DNA from: Bacteroidota bacterium
Lineage (GTDB): Bacteria > Bacteroidota > Bacteroidia > J057
Reading direction: 5' to 3'
Assembly (NCBI GenBank): GCA_004292985.1
Contig: RDXT01000826.1
Location: 1-13,378 of the forward strand
Length of the DNA: 13,378 nucleotides
Shown here: in pieces, positions 1 through 6,784 of the stretch
Numbering within the stretch: position 1 is the first letter of the stretch
Layout of the letters: each line of letters begins with the position of its first letter
The notes under the pieces: generated by a model
What the model was told of the DNA's origin: nothing
What the model saw: only the letters and a program-made list of their open reading frames with translations
Databases searched by the model: none
Program-made: the position numbers and the translations under genes

Positions 1-410
1 TTCACCTCCTGATACTGCGCCTGCAACTGCTCATTGTTGATTTCGAGCCTTTTCAGGGCAAAGCGCTGCCAGAAGTTCATGCCCAGGCTAAGGGCGAGCG
101 CAGCGAGAACAGCTGCCAGGAGCCAGTTGGTGCGTGCGCCTGCAGGTGCCGGAGCTAATCCCAGTACCCTGGAGCCGCTGTCGGCGTGGCGGATATGTGT
201 GAGCACCTGATCCAGCGAAGGGGGGCGCGGACCGTCGGAGGCAAGCGCAAAGGTGACCAGCGAAGAACGTATGGCGTCTATCTCGGCTTTTATTTCCGGA
301 TAACGTGCGGCCATCTGCTCCACTTCGCGGTTTTCGTCGTCAGAGAGCATGCCACCTGCATACATCTCCAGCACGCCCGACTCGATATATGCTTTCAGAT
401 CGTCGTTCAT
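1..410 (-). CDS. Membrane anti-sigma factor (RskA-like), 5' part only
   Basis: The gene starts at ATG 410-408 and stays open to the window edge, giving 136 residues without a stop; the C-terminal domain is outside the window. Residues 1-50 form an acidic helical segment beginning MNDDLKAYIESGVLEMYAGG, the usual look of the zinc-less anti-sigma domain in Bacteroidota RskA-type proteins. A Pro-rich stretch follows, then one transmembrane helix at about residues 95-113 (WLLAAVLAALALSLGMNFW). After it comes a likely coiled coil (LKRLEINNEQLQAQYQE). The start codon overlaps the stop of the upstream sigma factor gene as ATGA, so the two are almost certainly co-transcribed and translationally coupled. 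The inferred role is to hold that sigma factor at the inner membrane until a signal arrives. The family assignment rests on architecture and context; the extracytoplasmic RskA domain cannot be seen. Confidence 0.85.
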   Translation of the reverse strand, partial: MNDDLKAYIESGVLEMYAGGMLSDDENREVEQMAARYPEIKAEIDAIRSSLVTFALASDGPRPPSLDQVLTHIRHADSGSRVLGLAPAPAGARTNWLLAAVLAALALSLGMNFWQRFALKRLEINNEQLQAQYQEV

Positions 411-949
411 AACAGGCTTCTCAGATATATCAGGGCTGAACGGATGCGGGTTTTGACTGTGCCAAGGGGGATGCTGAGGCTAATGGAAATCTCCTCATGG
501 GTATAGCCATGGAAATAGGCCATATCTATCAGGGTTTTCTGTTTTTCGGGGAGCAAGTTAATCATTTCGCGTAAGTGGCTGTTTTCGCCCTCCGGAGCTG
601 AGCGGTTTTCGGCCTTACTCATGTGCTTTTCTTCAAGCTCGGGCTGGTTGCGGCGCTTATAGGCCCCGGTGCGGGTCATATCAATGGCTGCATGTTTGCA
701 CACGGAGAGCATCCAGGTAAAAAAACTGCCCCTGGCCGGGTCGTAGGTGCCGTGTTTTCGCCAGATGCGAAGCATAGACTCCTGAAATACGTCCTGGGCG
801 CTGTTTTCATCCCGCACAATCCGGAGAATGGTATTAAACAAGATACCTGCATACTGCTCGTAGATCAGGCGTATGGCAGCCTCGTCCTGCCTGGCCAGCA
901 AGTCGAGAAGGGTTTGTTCGGTTGATTCCCGTGATGCGATCTGCCCCAC
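407..949 (-). CDS. ECF-type RNA polymerase sigma factor
   Basis: This 180-residue protein has the two-domain layout of ECF sigma factors. Region 2 lies at about residues 24-93 and includes DVFQESMLRIWRK, the core-RNAP and -10 binding helix, and RGSFFTWMLSVCKHAAID. A variable charged linker covers 94-125. Region 4 lies at about 126-176, with a helix-turn-helix at THEEISISLSIPLGTVKTRI that would read the -35 element. The start is GTG 949-947, directly preceded by an in-frame TAG two codons upstream, so no longer start exists; there is no clear ribosome binding site. Its stop overlaps the anti-sigma ATG by four bases. It is transcribed divergently from a decayed exported-protein gene. Family and role are clear; the regulon is unknown, though autoregulation is plausible from the upstream TGAAAC motif. 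Confidence 0.95.
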   Translation of the reverse strand: MGQIASRESTEQTLLDLLARQDEAAIRLIYEQYAGILFNTILRIVRDENSAQDVFQESMLRIWRKHGTYDPARGSFFTWMLSVCKHAAIDMTRTGAYKRRNQPELEEKHMSKAENRSAPEGENSHLREMINLLPEKQKTLIDMAYFHGYTHEEISISLSIPLGTVKTRIRSALIYLRSLL

Positions 950-970
950 AGCCTAAAGCGTTTGTGTAAA

Positions 971-1018
971 GAATAACAGCAATACTCGGAAATAGTTTCA
1001 ACAAAACAGTGCACACTG
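971..1018 (-). promoter_or_regulatory. Possible ECF autoregulatory promoter and small dyad
   Basis: On the minus strand, TGAAAC lies at 1000-995, a sequence used as the -35 element by several ECF sigma families. It is followed after 17 bases by GTTATTC (977-971), which would place transcription start about 16 bases before the sigma gene's GTG. Just upstream is a perfect 5-bp dyad, CAGTG-CA-CACTG (1007-1018). The spacing and position fit an ECF-dependent promoter for the sigma/anti-sigma operon, but the -10 is not a known consensus, so this is tentative. Confidence 0.25.
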
Positions 1019-1076
1019 CCAACCCTTTTGCCATCCCCGGCGTCTTCCTTGCATACCTCACCCCTAATCTGTTTGT

Positions 1077-2002
1077 ATGAGCCTTCGTTTGTTACTGTCC
1101 GCATGCCTGATCTGCGCCCTGTTTCCGCTGGCTGCCCAGGAGCGAAGTAGCAGGCGATACCCTCCGCATTTCCTATATCGGATACCAGGTGGTGCAGGTT
1201 CCGGCGACCCTCCTCACTTCATCTGAAATCGAAATACAGCTCACCCCCGCGACCCTCACCCTCGATGAAGTACTGATTACTCCCACAGATGCCCTCGATC
1301 TGGTGCGGCAGGCGATTGCGGCATGGCCCGAAAACCGCCGCTCCGGCGCGGTCAATTTTCAGGGCTTTTTCCGGGAACTGCTGGCAGAAGATGGTCGTTA
1401 TGTTCAGCTCAATGAAGCCGTAACCCGCTACTACCTGACGGGCGATGAGGCAAATACCGTGCAGGTAGAACTGCTGAGGGCGCGCACCTTGAAGGATTCC
1501 AGCGATTTTAAGAGCATCCGCATAAATATGGGTGCAGGTCAGATCCATCAGATGGTAAAAACAGGCCCGACAGACGAAAAAATGGCCGAAGATTTCCTCG
1601 ATGAACGGCATTTTAAGCTCTATGAGTATGTGCTCGACACGGTTTTATACCGCGATGGCCGTCCGACCTACGTGATTTCGGTAGATCAGGACCGGAAACT
1701 CCGGAAAAAACTCTACAAAGCCACGGTGCGCATGGCTGCCTTCTTACCTCCGCGAGGAGGTGCTGATCTACTCCAAAGAGCCTGGGTTCTCCGGTGGCCA
1801 TTCCGGTACCACATCAGGTGTCCGCGAACTGGCCATTACCCGGATTGCTGCACCCCAAGCCATCCCCTCAGAGCGCCAGTTTACGATTGATCAGGCATTT
1901 ACAGAGGTGGCCTCCTCTTACGAAGACAGCTACTGGGCCGATTTTCCCTATCTCGCCCCCAATGAGTCTCTGCGCAAAATCGCCAAAGGTTTAATGCCGT
2001 AG
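1077..2002 (+). pseudogene. Decayed carboxypeptidase-regulatory-like exported protein
   Basis: Three consecutive segments of one protein lie in three different frames. ATG 1077 encodes a clean signal peptide (MSLRLLLSACLICALFPLAA, then QE). From about 1141 the frame shifts and continues GDTLRISYIGYQVVQVPA, the last strands of a CarboxypepD_reg-like beta-sandwich, then LDEVLITPTDALDLVRQAI and NFQGFFREL, typical of the downstream region in this Bacteroidota family. Near 1733-1747 the frame shifts again, and the true continuation reads YLREEVLIYSKEPGFSGG and onward to ...LRKIAKGLMP, with TAG at 2000-2002. Most of the regulatory-like domain (roughly 45-55 residues expected between signal peptide and GDTLRIS) is absent, so the first lesion is a deletion rather than a single-base error. 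The stop codon lies in a palindromic repeat. Full-length relatives are secreted proteins of unknown function. The frame breaks are seen directly; the size of the loss is inferred from the family. Confidence 0.8.
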
Positions 2003-2049
2003 GCGCGTATCATATACGCTTCTTACCCGTAGGCGCGTATCACATACGC
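1997..2049 (+). repeat. Two tandem palindromic hairpin repeats
   Basis: Two 23-bp copies, at 1997-2019 and 2027-2049, begin CCGTAGGCGCGTAT and differ at one base in 23 (CAT versus CAC in the loop). They are 30 bp apart start to start, with a 7-bp spacer. Each contains a perfect 6-bp stem, GCGTAT / ATACGC, around a 3-base loop, so the single difference falls in the loop and leaves the stem intact. No T-run follows, so they do not look like intrinsic terminators. The stop codon of the decayed gene lies within the first copy, and the glycosyltransferase starts 32 bp after the second. They resemble dispersed palindromic (REP-like) intergenic elements; no other copy is seen in this window. Confidence 0.85.
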
Positions 2050-2081
2050 AGACGACATCAAAATCCTCGTATCTTCCCCCC

Positions 2082-3380
2082 ATGAAAGCCCCTTCATACC
2101 TGCCCTGGCTGGTCCTGGGGCTGCTGGTCCGGCTGGCCTATGTGGTCCTGACAGGGCCTGACTACCTGCTGCAGGGAGACGCAGGCTATTACTATACCGA
2201 GGCGCAGGCGGTATCGCAGGGCCATTTGCCCGATACCTACTGGCCGCCGGGTTTGCCGCTGCTGGCCGGGTTTTTTCTGTGGGTCGCAGGCCCCTCGCCC
2301 TATGCGGTTTTCGGCGGTATGATGCTGATCTACGCCCTGACTACCTGGCTGATACAGAAGGCATTAGAGACAGAAAATCTCTGGCGGGCCGCAGCCTGGG
2401 TGCATGCGGTCTGGGCCTTGTATCCTTCCTGCATTCATCACAGTTGCGCACCGCTGAGCCAGTTGCCTGCGGCGCTGCTGCTGCTGGCGATGTACCTGAT
2501 GTTCAGGAAAATGCTGCTGAGCCGCACCCGTGGGCCTGCGTTTTTCTATGGCCTCATGGCGGGGCTGGCGCTGCTGGTCCGGCCCGCGAGCCTTTCGCTG
2601 AGCGGTTTTATGGTGGCACGCTGGGGTTATTACGATTTTCCGAAGGGGATCAAAGCGCTTCCGGCCCTGGTTTTGGGAGGGATAATGATTGTATTTCCCT
2701 GGCAATCAATGGTGTATGCAAAAATTGGGAAACTTTTGCCTGTAAATGAAGCCAATGGCTACAACCTGTTTATAGGCAATAACCCCTGGACGCCCCTCTA
2801 CCACACCTGGCAACTCGGCTCCCACGACCTGCGCGATGATCCTGCCTATACAGGATTTTATGTGCTCAGGGACAGCATTCTGGCGTTGCCCCGCCCCGAA
2901 AGGCAGGCCGCCTGGGCATACGAAGCGCGGCGGCATATCACCCAGAGGCCGGATTTGTTTTTGCTGCGCAGCCTGAGCCGTGCGCTTACGTTTTGTGCTT
3001 TCGATACATACGCCGGGTCTAATTTGTTGTCTGTCAGTCGTTTATGGGGTATTTTTTTCCTGCTGGCAGATGCTTTTTTCTTTTGCCTGATCTTATGTCC
3101 GGCAATCGCTGCCTGGACGCTGAGGCTCCCCGGTCCGGAAGCTGTGCCCGCGTACATCGTCGCCTATGCCTTGCCCTATTTGCTGGTTTTTTCGCATCCG
3201 ACCTACCACCTGCCCCTGATTCCGCTGTGTATGCTGTCGGCGGCTGCGGCTTTTGAGGCCAGGAGCAGCCTCCGTCTCCGGGAAATCCTGAAAAACCGGA
3301 AATTTCGTTTTGCAGCACTCGTATTTGCACTGATTCAGGCGATATGGATCTTGGGTATGGCGGGCCGTCTCGCCGGATAA
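2082..3380 (+). CDS. GT-C fold membrane glycosyltransferase (GT39/ArnT-like)
   Basis: This 432-residue polytopic protein has about ten hydrophobic helices. Features of lipid-linked-sugar (GT-C) transferases are visible in order: TM1 at about residues 8-24; a first outer loop with an acidic residue at D33 (QGDAGYYYTEA), the usual catalytic or metal position; YWPPGLPLLAG at 53-63; LLVRPASL after the mid helices; NGYNLFIGNNPW at 225-236; and HPTYHLPLIP at 372-381, like the [RH]Y..P..P motif of bacterial GT39 and GT83-like enzymes. It probably moves a sugar from a polyprenyl carrier to an acceptor at the periplasmic face; donor and acceptor cannot be told. The ATG at 2082 opens straight into TM1, with no Shine-Dalgarno. 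No other glycan gene is adjacent. The length is shorter than ArnT or PMT, as in many bacterial relatives lacking a large C-terminal soluble domain. Confidence 0.8.
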   Translation: MKAPSYLPWLVLGLLVRLAYVVLTGPDYLLQGDAGYYYTEAQAVSQGHLPDTYWPPGLPLLAGFFLWVAGPSPYAVFGGMMLIYALTTWLIQKALETENLWRAAAWVHAVWALYPSCIHHSCAPLSQLPAALLLLAMYLMFRKMLLSRTRGPAFFYGLMAGLALLVRPASLSLSGFMVARWGYYDFPKGIKALPALVLGGIMIVFPWQSMVYAKIGKLLPVNEANGYNLFIGNNPWTPLYHTWQLGSHDLRDDPAYTGFYVLRDSILALPRPERQAAWAYEARRHITQRPDLFLLRSLSRALTFCAFDTYAGSNLLSVSRLWGIFFLLADAFFFCLILCPAIAAWTLRLPGPEAVPAYIVAYALPYLLVFSHPTYHLPLIPLCMLSAAAAFEARSSLRLREILKNRKFRFAALVFALIQAIWILGMAGRLAG

Positions 3381-3473
3381 TGTTTTACGGCTCATGCGCG
3401 TTACGATTCTTTTTCTATATTTGGCCTGAAGAAACTGACCCTTACACCCCCATAATCCCTTATTTATTTGCCC

Positions 3474-4115
3474 ATGTACACCGGACTGTTACATACCCAT
3501 CGCCTGAGTGTGATTTTGTTTCTGCTGCTTTATGTGGTAAAACTGGTTTTATTACTGGCAGGCCGCAAGGAGCAACTGCAGAAGGTAACGAAAATCACCC
3601 GTATTCCCGAAATGGTGATCAGCGCCCTGTTTCTGCTCACAGGCATCGGACTTCTGGTGATGGTTGCGCAAATTACAGTGATGCTGGTGATTAAAATTGT
3701 GCTGGTGCTGGCAAGCATTCCCATTGCGATTATTGGATTCCGCAAAAGCAATAAACTCCTGGCAAGCCTCTCCGTCCTGCTGATCGTAGCAGCCTATGGC
3801 CTGGCCGAAGCCAATAAAATCGGGGTGGACAAAGACCCGCTTCCAGCCGCAGTGGTCAGTGAAGTTTCCGAACCGGGATATGATATTCTGGCACATGGCA
3901 AAGCCCTTTACGCCCGCAACTGTATCGTTTGTCATGGCGAAAAAGGCGATATGCAAGGTTCAGGCGCTAAAAACCTGATCATCAGCAAGTTGTCGGACGA
4001 AGAACTGAACAAGCTGGTGCTCTACGGCAAAAATGCGATGCCCGCCTATGGCAAGGTCTATCATGGCGACGAGATCAAAGCTGTGATCGCATATGTAAAA
4101 ACCCTGCGCCAGTAA
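3474..4115 (+). CDS. SirB-like membrane domain fused to class I cytochrome c
   Basis: I start this at ATG 3474 (213 residues); a TTG two codons upstream is less likely. Residues 1-115 form four hydrophobic helices, with an N-terminal LHTHRLSVILFLLLYVVKL and LLTGIGLL, matching the SirB-type 4-TM family that starts with a conserved His-containing helix. Residues about 130-213 are a monohaem cytochrome c: CIVCH at 150-154 gives the covalent haem attachment and proximal His154; NAMPAYG supplies the distal Met at 189; and the C-terminal helix EIKAVIAYVKTLRQ is typical. The cytochrome domain should face the periplasm. The arrangement suggests a membrane-anchored electron carrier, possibly accepting electrons from the quinone pool or passing them to an oxidase. 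No oxidase or haem-lyase gene is nearby. It converges on the next gene with only 3 bp between stop codons. Confidence 0.85.
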   Translation: MYTGLLHTHRLSVILFLLLYVVKLVLLLAGRKEQLQKVTKITRIPEMVISALFLLTGIGLLVMVAQITVMLVIKIVLVLASIPIAIIGFRKSNKLLASLSVLLIVAAYGLAEANKIGVDKDPLPAAVVSEVSEPGYDILAHGKALYARNCIVCHGEKGDMQGSGAKNLIISKLSDEELNKLVLYGKNAMPAYGKVYHGDEIKAVIAYVKTLRQ

Positions 4116-4118
4116 GCG

Positions 4119-5090
4119 TCAGGGACAGACGGCATATTCTTTGGCGGTATGGCTCCGGCTGATTTTCCGGTAAAAATCGTCGAACAGGTCTTCCATCTCT
4201 TTGCGCATCTCTTCTTCCAGCAGGACAAAGTCTCTGAGCAGGCTTTTTTGCTGGTTGCGGATATGCTTAAAGCGCTCAAAGGTAATCTCGATTTCCGCCT
4301 GGGTGGCGCACAGACGGCGGAACACGCGGCGGTCGAACTCATCGTCCAGCCCTGTATAGGGTGCATGCACAGCCTCCGACCAGTCAAAGTCGTAGGGCAC
4401 CGGCACAAGATGCTGCATTCCGGGAAAAGAAAGCATCGCAATGTTTTTGCCGATTTCCACATTCCAGTCGGTGTTTCCGATCATGCACTCAAAGCCATGC
4501 AGCAGCGGCATAAATGAGCGTTCCATGCTGTCGGTGGCCGAAGGTTTTTTGAGATAGGTGGCTCCCAGGCGGGCGGCCATCTCTTCGGGGTCTTCGAGAA
4601 AAAAGGCATAGCTGCGCACAGGCGACATGCTCCCTTCGGTATCCACATAGGTTACGCGGGCCAGCCGCACCCGGAAACTGGTGTCTGTGAGCATGTTATA
4701 CATCCGGTACACCAGGTATTCGCGCAGCACATACTGATCCTCCGCGCAGGGCGTCATCAGCCGCATACGGCTCATTCCTTCAAAAGGCGTGTTCTGGGTC
4801 TCTGCTTTCGCTTTAATCCGGATCGGAGGAAAGGTACAGTAATTGGACTTCATGCGGAAGTTTCCCCTCGGTTTGATTTCGACTTCGAGCTTACGGAGCG
4901 CGCCGTCTTCATTCCAGGTAAGCAGGGCTGTTCTATAGGAGGCGCTGTCATTGCGCTCGGCCAGAAATGCCCGTAGATCTGTGCTGAGGGAAAATTCCAA
5001 GAGTTCTTCTGACCCGAAAAAAGGAGTCTGTGCCTTTGCCGGAGCGGCCAGGAGCAGCGGGAGCAGAAGCAGAATAAATATACCGCGCAT
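4119..5090 (-). CDS. Exported CotH-like (putative kinase-fold) protein
   Basis: The gene begins at ATG 5090, which gives a good signal peptide (MRGIFILLLLPLLLAAPAKA, then QTP) and 323 residues; a TTG start at 5126 would bury it. The mature protein carries IKPRGNFRMKSNYCTFPPIR (RGNFR at 75-79), then EYLVYRMYNMLTDTSFRVRL and an Asp-rich region. GNTDWN at 205-210 (D208) and VPYDFDW at 232-237 (D234, D236) follow. The order 'RGN', 'G-N-x-D-x-N' and 'P-[YW]-D-x-D' is that of CotH spore-coat kinases, where the acidic residues form the catalytic and metal sites. I infer a distant CotH-family protein acting in the periplasm or at the cell surface; activity is unproven and many Bacteroidota members are annotated hypothetical. 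The C-terminal 60 residues are charged and helical. An intrinsic terminator lies just upstream, so it probably has its own promoter. Confidence 0.65.
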   Translation of the reverse strand: MRGIFILLLLPLLLAAPAKAQTPFFGSEELLEFSLSTDLRAFLAERNDSASYRTALLTWNEDGALRKLEVEIKPRGNFRMKSNYCTFPPIRIKAKAETQNTPFEGMSRMRLMTPCAEDQYVLREYLVYRMYNMLTDTSFRVRLARVTYVDTEGSMSPVRSYAFFLEDPEEMAARLGATYLKKPSATDSMERSFMPLLHGFECMIGNTDWNVEIGKNIAMLSFPGMQHLVPVPYDFDWSEAVHAPYTGLDDEFDRRVFRRLCATQAEIEITFERFKHIRNQQKSLLRDFVLLEEEMRKEMEDLFDDFYRKISRSHTAKEYAVCP

Positions 5091-5121
5091 AGTAGTTCTG
5101 TTTGACCCTTTAATATACGAA

Positions 5122-5153
5122 AACAACGGCCCGTCTGCTGACGAACCGTTGTT
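5122..5153 (-). terminator. Probable intrinsic terminator of gapA
   Basis: An 8-bp stem (AACAACGG / CCGTTGTT), a 2x2 internal loop, then a 4-bp stem (CGTC / GACG) with a TGCT loop make a long hairpin 46 bp past the gapA stop. Read on the minus strand it runs into GTTGTTTTCG, a short T-rich tract. A second, weaker hairpin (GGATAT / ATATCC, 5173-5178 with 5184-5189) lies closer to the stop but has only a poor T-run. Confidence 0.55.
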
Positions 5154-5198
5154 AAATATTCGTTAAATCCCGGGATATTCGGTATATCCGGAGAAAGA

Positions 5199-6191
5199 TC
5201 AGACCAGTTTCAGGATCAGTTCTGCAACGCGGTTGGAGTAGCCCCATTCGTTGTCATACCAGCCTACGACTTTCACCAGAGAGCCATTGGCAGAGGTGAG
5301 GTCGCTGTCGAAGATGCAGGAGTGAGGATTGCGCACGATGTCGGAAGACACCAGTGGCTCGTCGGAGTACTCCAGGATGCCTTTGAGGGCACCTTCAGCA
5401 GCCGCTTTGAATGCAGCGTTGATTTCTGCGACGGTCGTTTCGCGGGTAAGAAGGGCGGTGAAATCGGTTACAGAACCATCTGGGACCGGCACGCGGATCG
5501 CATTACCATCGAGTTTTCCTTTGAGGTCAGGGAGAACTTCGCCTACGGCAGAAGCGGCACCGGTGGTGGTAGGCACGATGTTCACAGCGGCTGCACGGGC
5601 ACGGCGCAGGTCGCGGTGAGGCGCATCCTGGAGGCTCTGGTCGGCAGTATATGCGTGAATGGTGGTCATATAGCCTTTCACTACGCCAAAGGTTTCGTGC
5701 AGCACTTTTACCATCGGAGCGAGGCAGTTGGTGGTGCAGGAAGCATTGGATACAATCTGCATAGCGGGTGTAATGATGTGGTCATTTACCCCGATAACGA
5801 TGGTCGCATCTACGCTACCCTTTGCAGGGGCGCTGATAATCACCTTTTTAGCACCGGCGGCCAGGTGCAGACCTGCTTTGGCACGGTCGGTGAAGATACC
5901 TGTGGACTCCACAACGACATCTACGCCCAGCTCTCCCCAGCCCAGGGCATCGGGATTTCTTTCGGCGCTGGCGATGATGCGTTTGCCATTTACGGTCAGC
6001 GACTCATTGTCAGAAGAAACTGTTCCGTTAAATTTGCCATGTACAGAGTCGTACTTCAGCAGGTGTGCCAGCGTAGCATTGTCGGTCAGGTCGTTGATTT
6101 TGATGATCTCAACCGCCGGATTGTTGACCAGGGCACGGAAGACCAACCTGCCGATACGCCCGAAACCGTTGATTCCTACTTTGATTGCCAT
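5199..6191 (-). CDS. gapA: Glyceraldehyde-3-phosphate dehydrogenase, type I
   Basis: This full-length 330-residue enzyme of glycolysis and gluconeogenesis converts glyceraldehyde-3-phosphate, NAD and phosphate to 1,3-bisphosphoglycerate in the cytosol. The NAD-binding Rossmann domain starts KVGINGFGRIGRLVFRAL, with the strand-2 end KINDLTD; the Asp at 34 fits NAD rather than NADP preference. The active-site loop SNASCTTNCLAP puts the nucleophile at Cys152, and His179 in TTIHAYTADQ is the base. NIVPTTTGAA and the C-terminal GWYDNEWGYSNRVAEL are standard. No insertions, deletions or missing key residues are seen. ATG 6191 (MAIKVGINGFG) is the expected start. It is divergent from the DinB gene, with 95 bp between starts, and is followed by a hairpin terminator, so it is probably monocistronic. 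Confidence 0.98.
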   Translation of the reverse strand: MAIKVGINGFGRIGRLVFRALVNNPAVEIIKINDLTDNATLAHLLKYDSVHGKFNGTVSSDNESLTVNGKRIIASAERNPDALGWGELGVDVVVESTGIFTDRAKAGLHLAAGAKKVIISAPAKGSVDATIVIGVNDHIITPAMQIVSNASCTTNCLAPMVKVLHETFGVVKGYMTTIHAYTADQSLQDAPHRDLRRARAAAVNIVPTTTGAASAVGEVLPDLKGKLDGNAIRVPVPDGSVTDFTALLTRETTVAEINAAFKAAAEGALKGILEYSDEPLVSSDIVRNPHSCIFDSDLTSANGSLVKVVGWYDNEWGYSNRVAELILKLV

Positions 6192-6286
6192 GTTGCGAAA
6201 CGTTGTATTTTGTGAACAATGTGTTCTTCCCTAAAAGACGGCGCTAAAATAGAAGGTAGCGAAGTCAAAAACAACCCATATAAAAT

Positions 6287-6784
6287 ATGTATCAGATTCT
6301 GATCTCCGAAGTCCGCCGCCGCATCTTAGAGGAGTCCTTTTTCCGCATCCGGAAATGCCTCTCTCTGCTTGAAGACGACGCGATCTGGTGGCGGCCCAAT
6401 GAGCAAAGCAACAGCGTGGGTAATCTGGTGCTGCACCTCTGCGGCAACGCCCGCCAGTGGATGCTCTCTGCCCTGGGTGGCCTGCCCGATACGCGGCAGC
6501 GCCAGGCGGAGTTTGATGAAAGAGGGCCTGTGGCCCGGACGGAACTGCTTTCGCTGCTCGACACCCTCGAAAGGGAGCTTTCGGCCCTGCTCGATCGCCT
6601 TGGCCCGGAAGACCTGGAGCGTATGTATGAGGTGCAGGGGTTTCAGGAGTCAGGCGTGGCTATTTTGGTCCATGTGACGGAGCATGTTTCCTATCACACC
6701 GGGCAGATCACCTATTTTGTGAAAATGCACACCGGAAAAGATACCGGGTACTACGCCGGGCAAAATCTGGATGTAGTAGCTTAG
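6287..6784 (+). CDS. DinB-superfamily protein (DUF1572-like)
   Basis: This 165-residue protein has the four-helix-bundle pattern of the DinB/YfiT superfamily. Landmarks are WWRPNEQSNSVGNLVLHLCGNARQW early and HVTEHVSYHTGQI late. The His at 50, 133 and 137 form the usual metal-binding triad, and the NS(V/I)GNLxLHL..N..QW wording is characteristic of the DUF1572 subgroup. Members are often called putative metal-dependent hydrolases or thiol-dependent transferases; the substrate here is unknown. ATG 6287 is the only sensible start. It diverges from gapA. Its stop TAG (6782-6784) overlaps the TAA of the opposite-strand gene (6783-6781), so the two transcripts must overlap at their 3' ends. Confidence 0.88.
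   Translation: MYQILISEVRRRILEESFFRIRKCLSLLEDDAIWWRPNEQSNSVGNLVLHLCGNARQWMLSALGGLPDTRQRQAEFDERGPVARTELLSLLDTLERELSALLDRLGPEDLERMYEVQGFQESGVAILVHVTEHVSYHTGQITYFVKMHTGKDTGYYAGQNLDVVA

Noticed and set aside
1997..2049. CRISPR-like direct repeats
   Set aside because: Only two copies exist, the spacer is 7 bp, and no cas gene is nearby; palindromic repeat elements explain them better.
5173..5189. Hairpin GGATAT / ATATCC as the main gapA terminator
   Set aside because: The stem is short and AT-rich and the minus-strand flank (ATTTAACG) is a poor T-run; the longer hairpin at 5122-5153 with GTTGTTTT is the better candidate.
5322..6215. 297-residue open frame on the plus strand opposite gapA
   Set aside because: It is antisense to a full-length, fully conserved GAPDH; its translation has no recognisable domain and its length follows from strong codon bias on the other strand.
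6192..6286. Promoter for gapA (TTGACT...TATTTTAG on the minus strand)
   Set aside because: The two elements are only about 11 bases apart, too close for either the sigma70 or the Bacteroidota-type spacing, so I do not list it.
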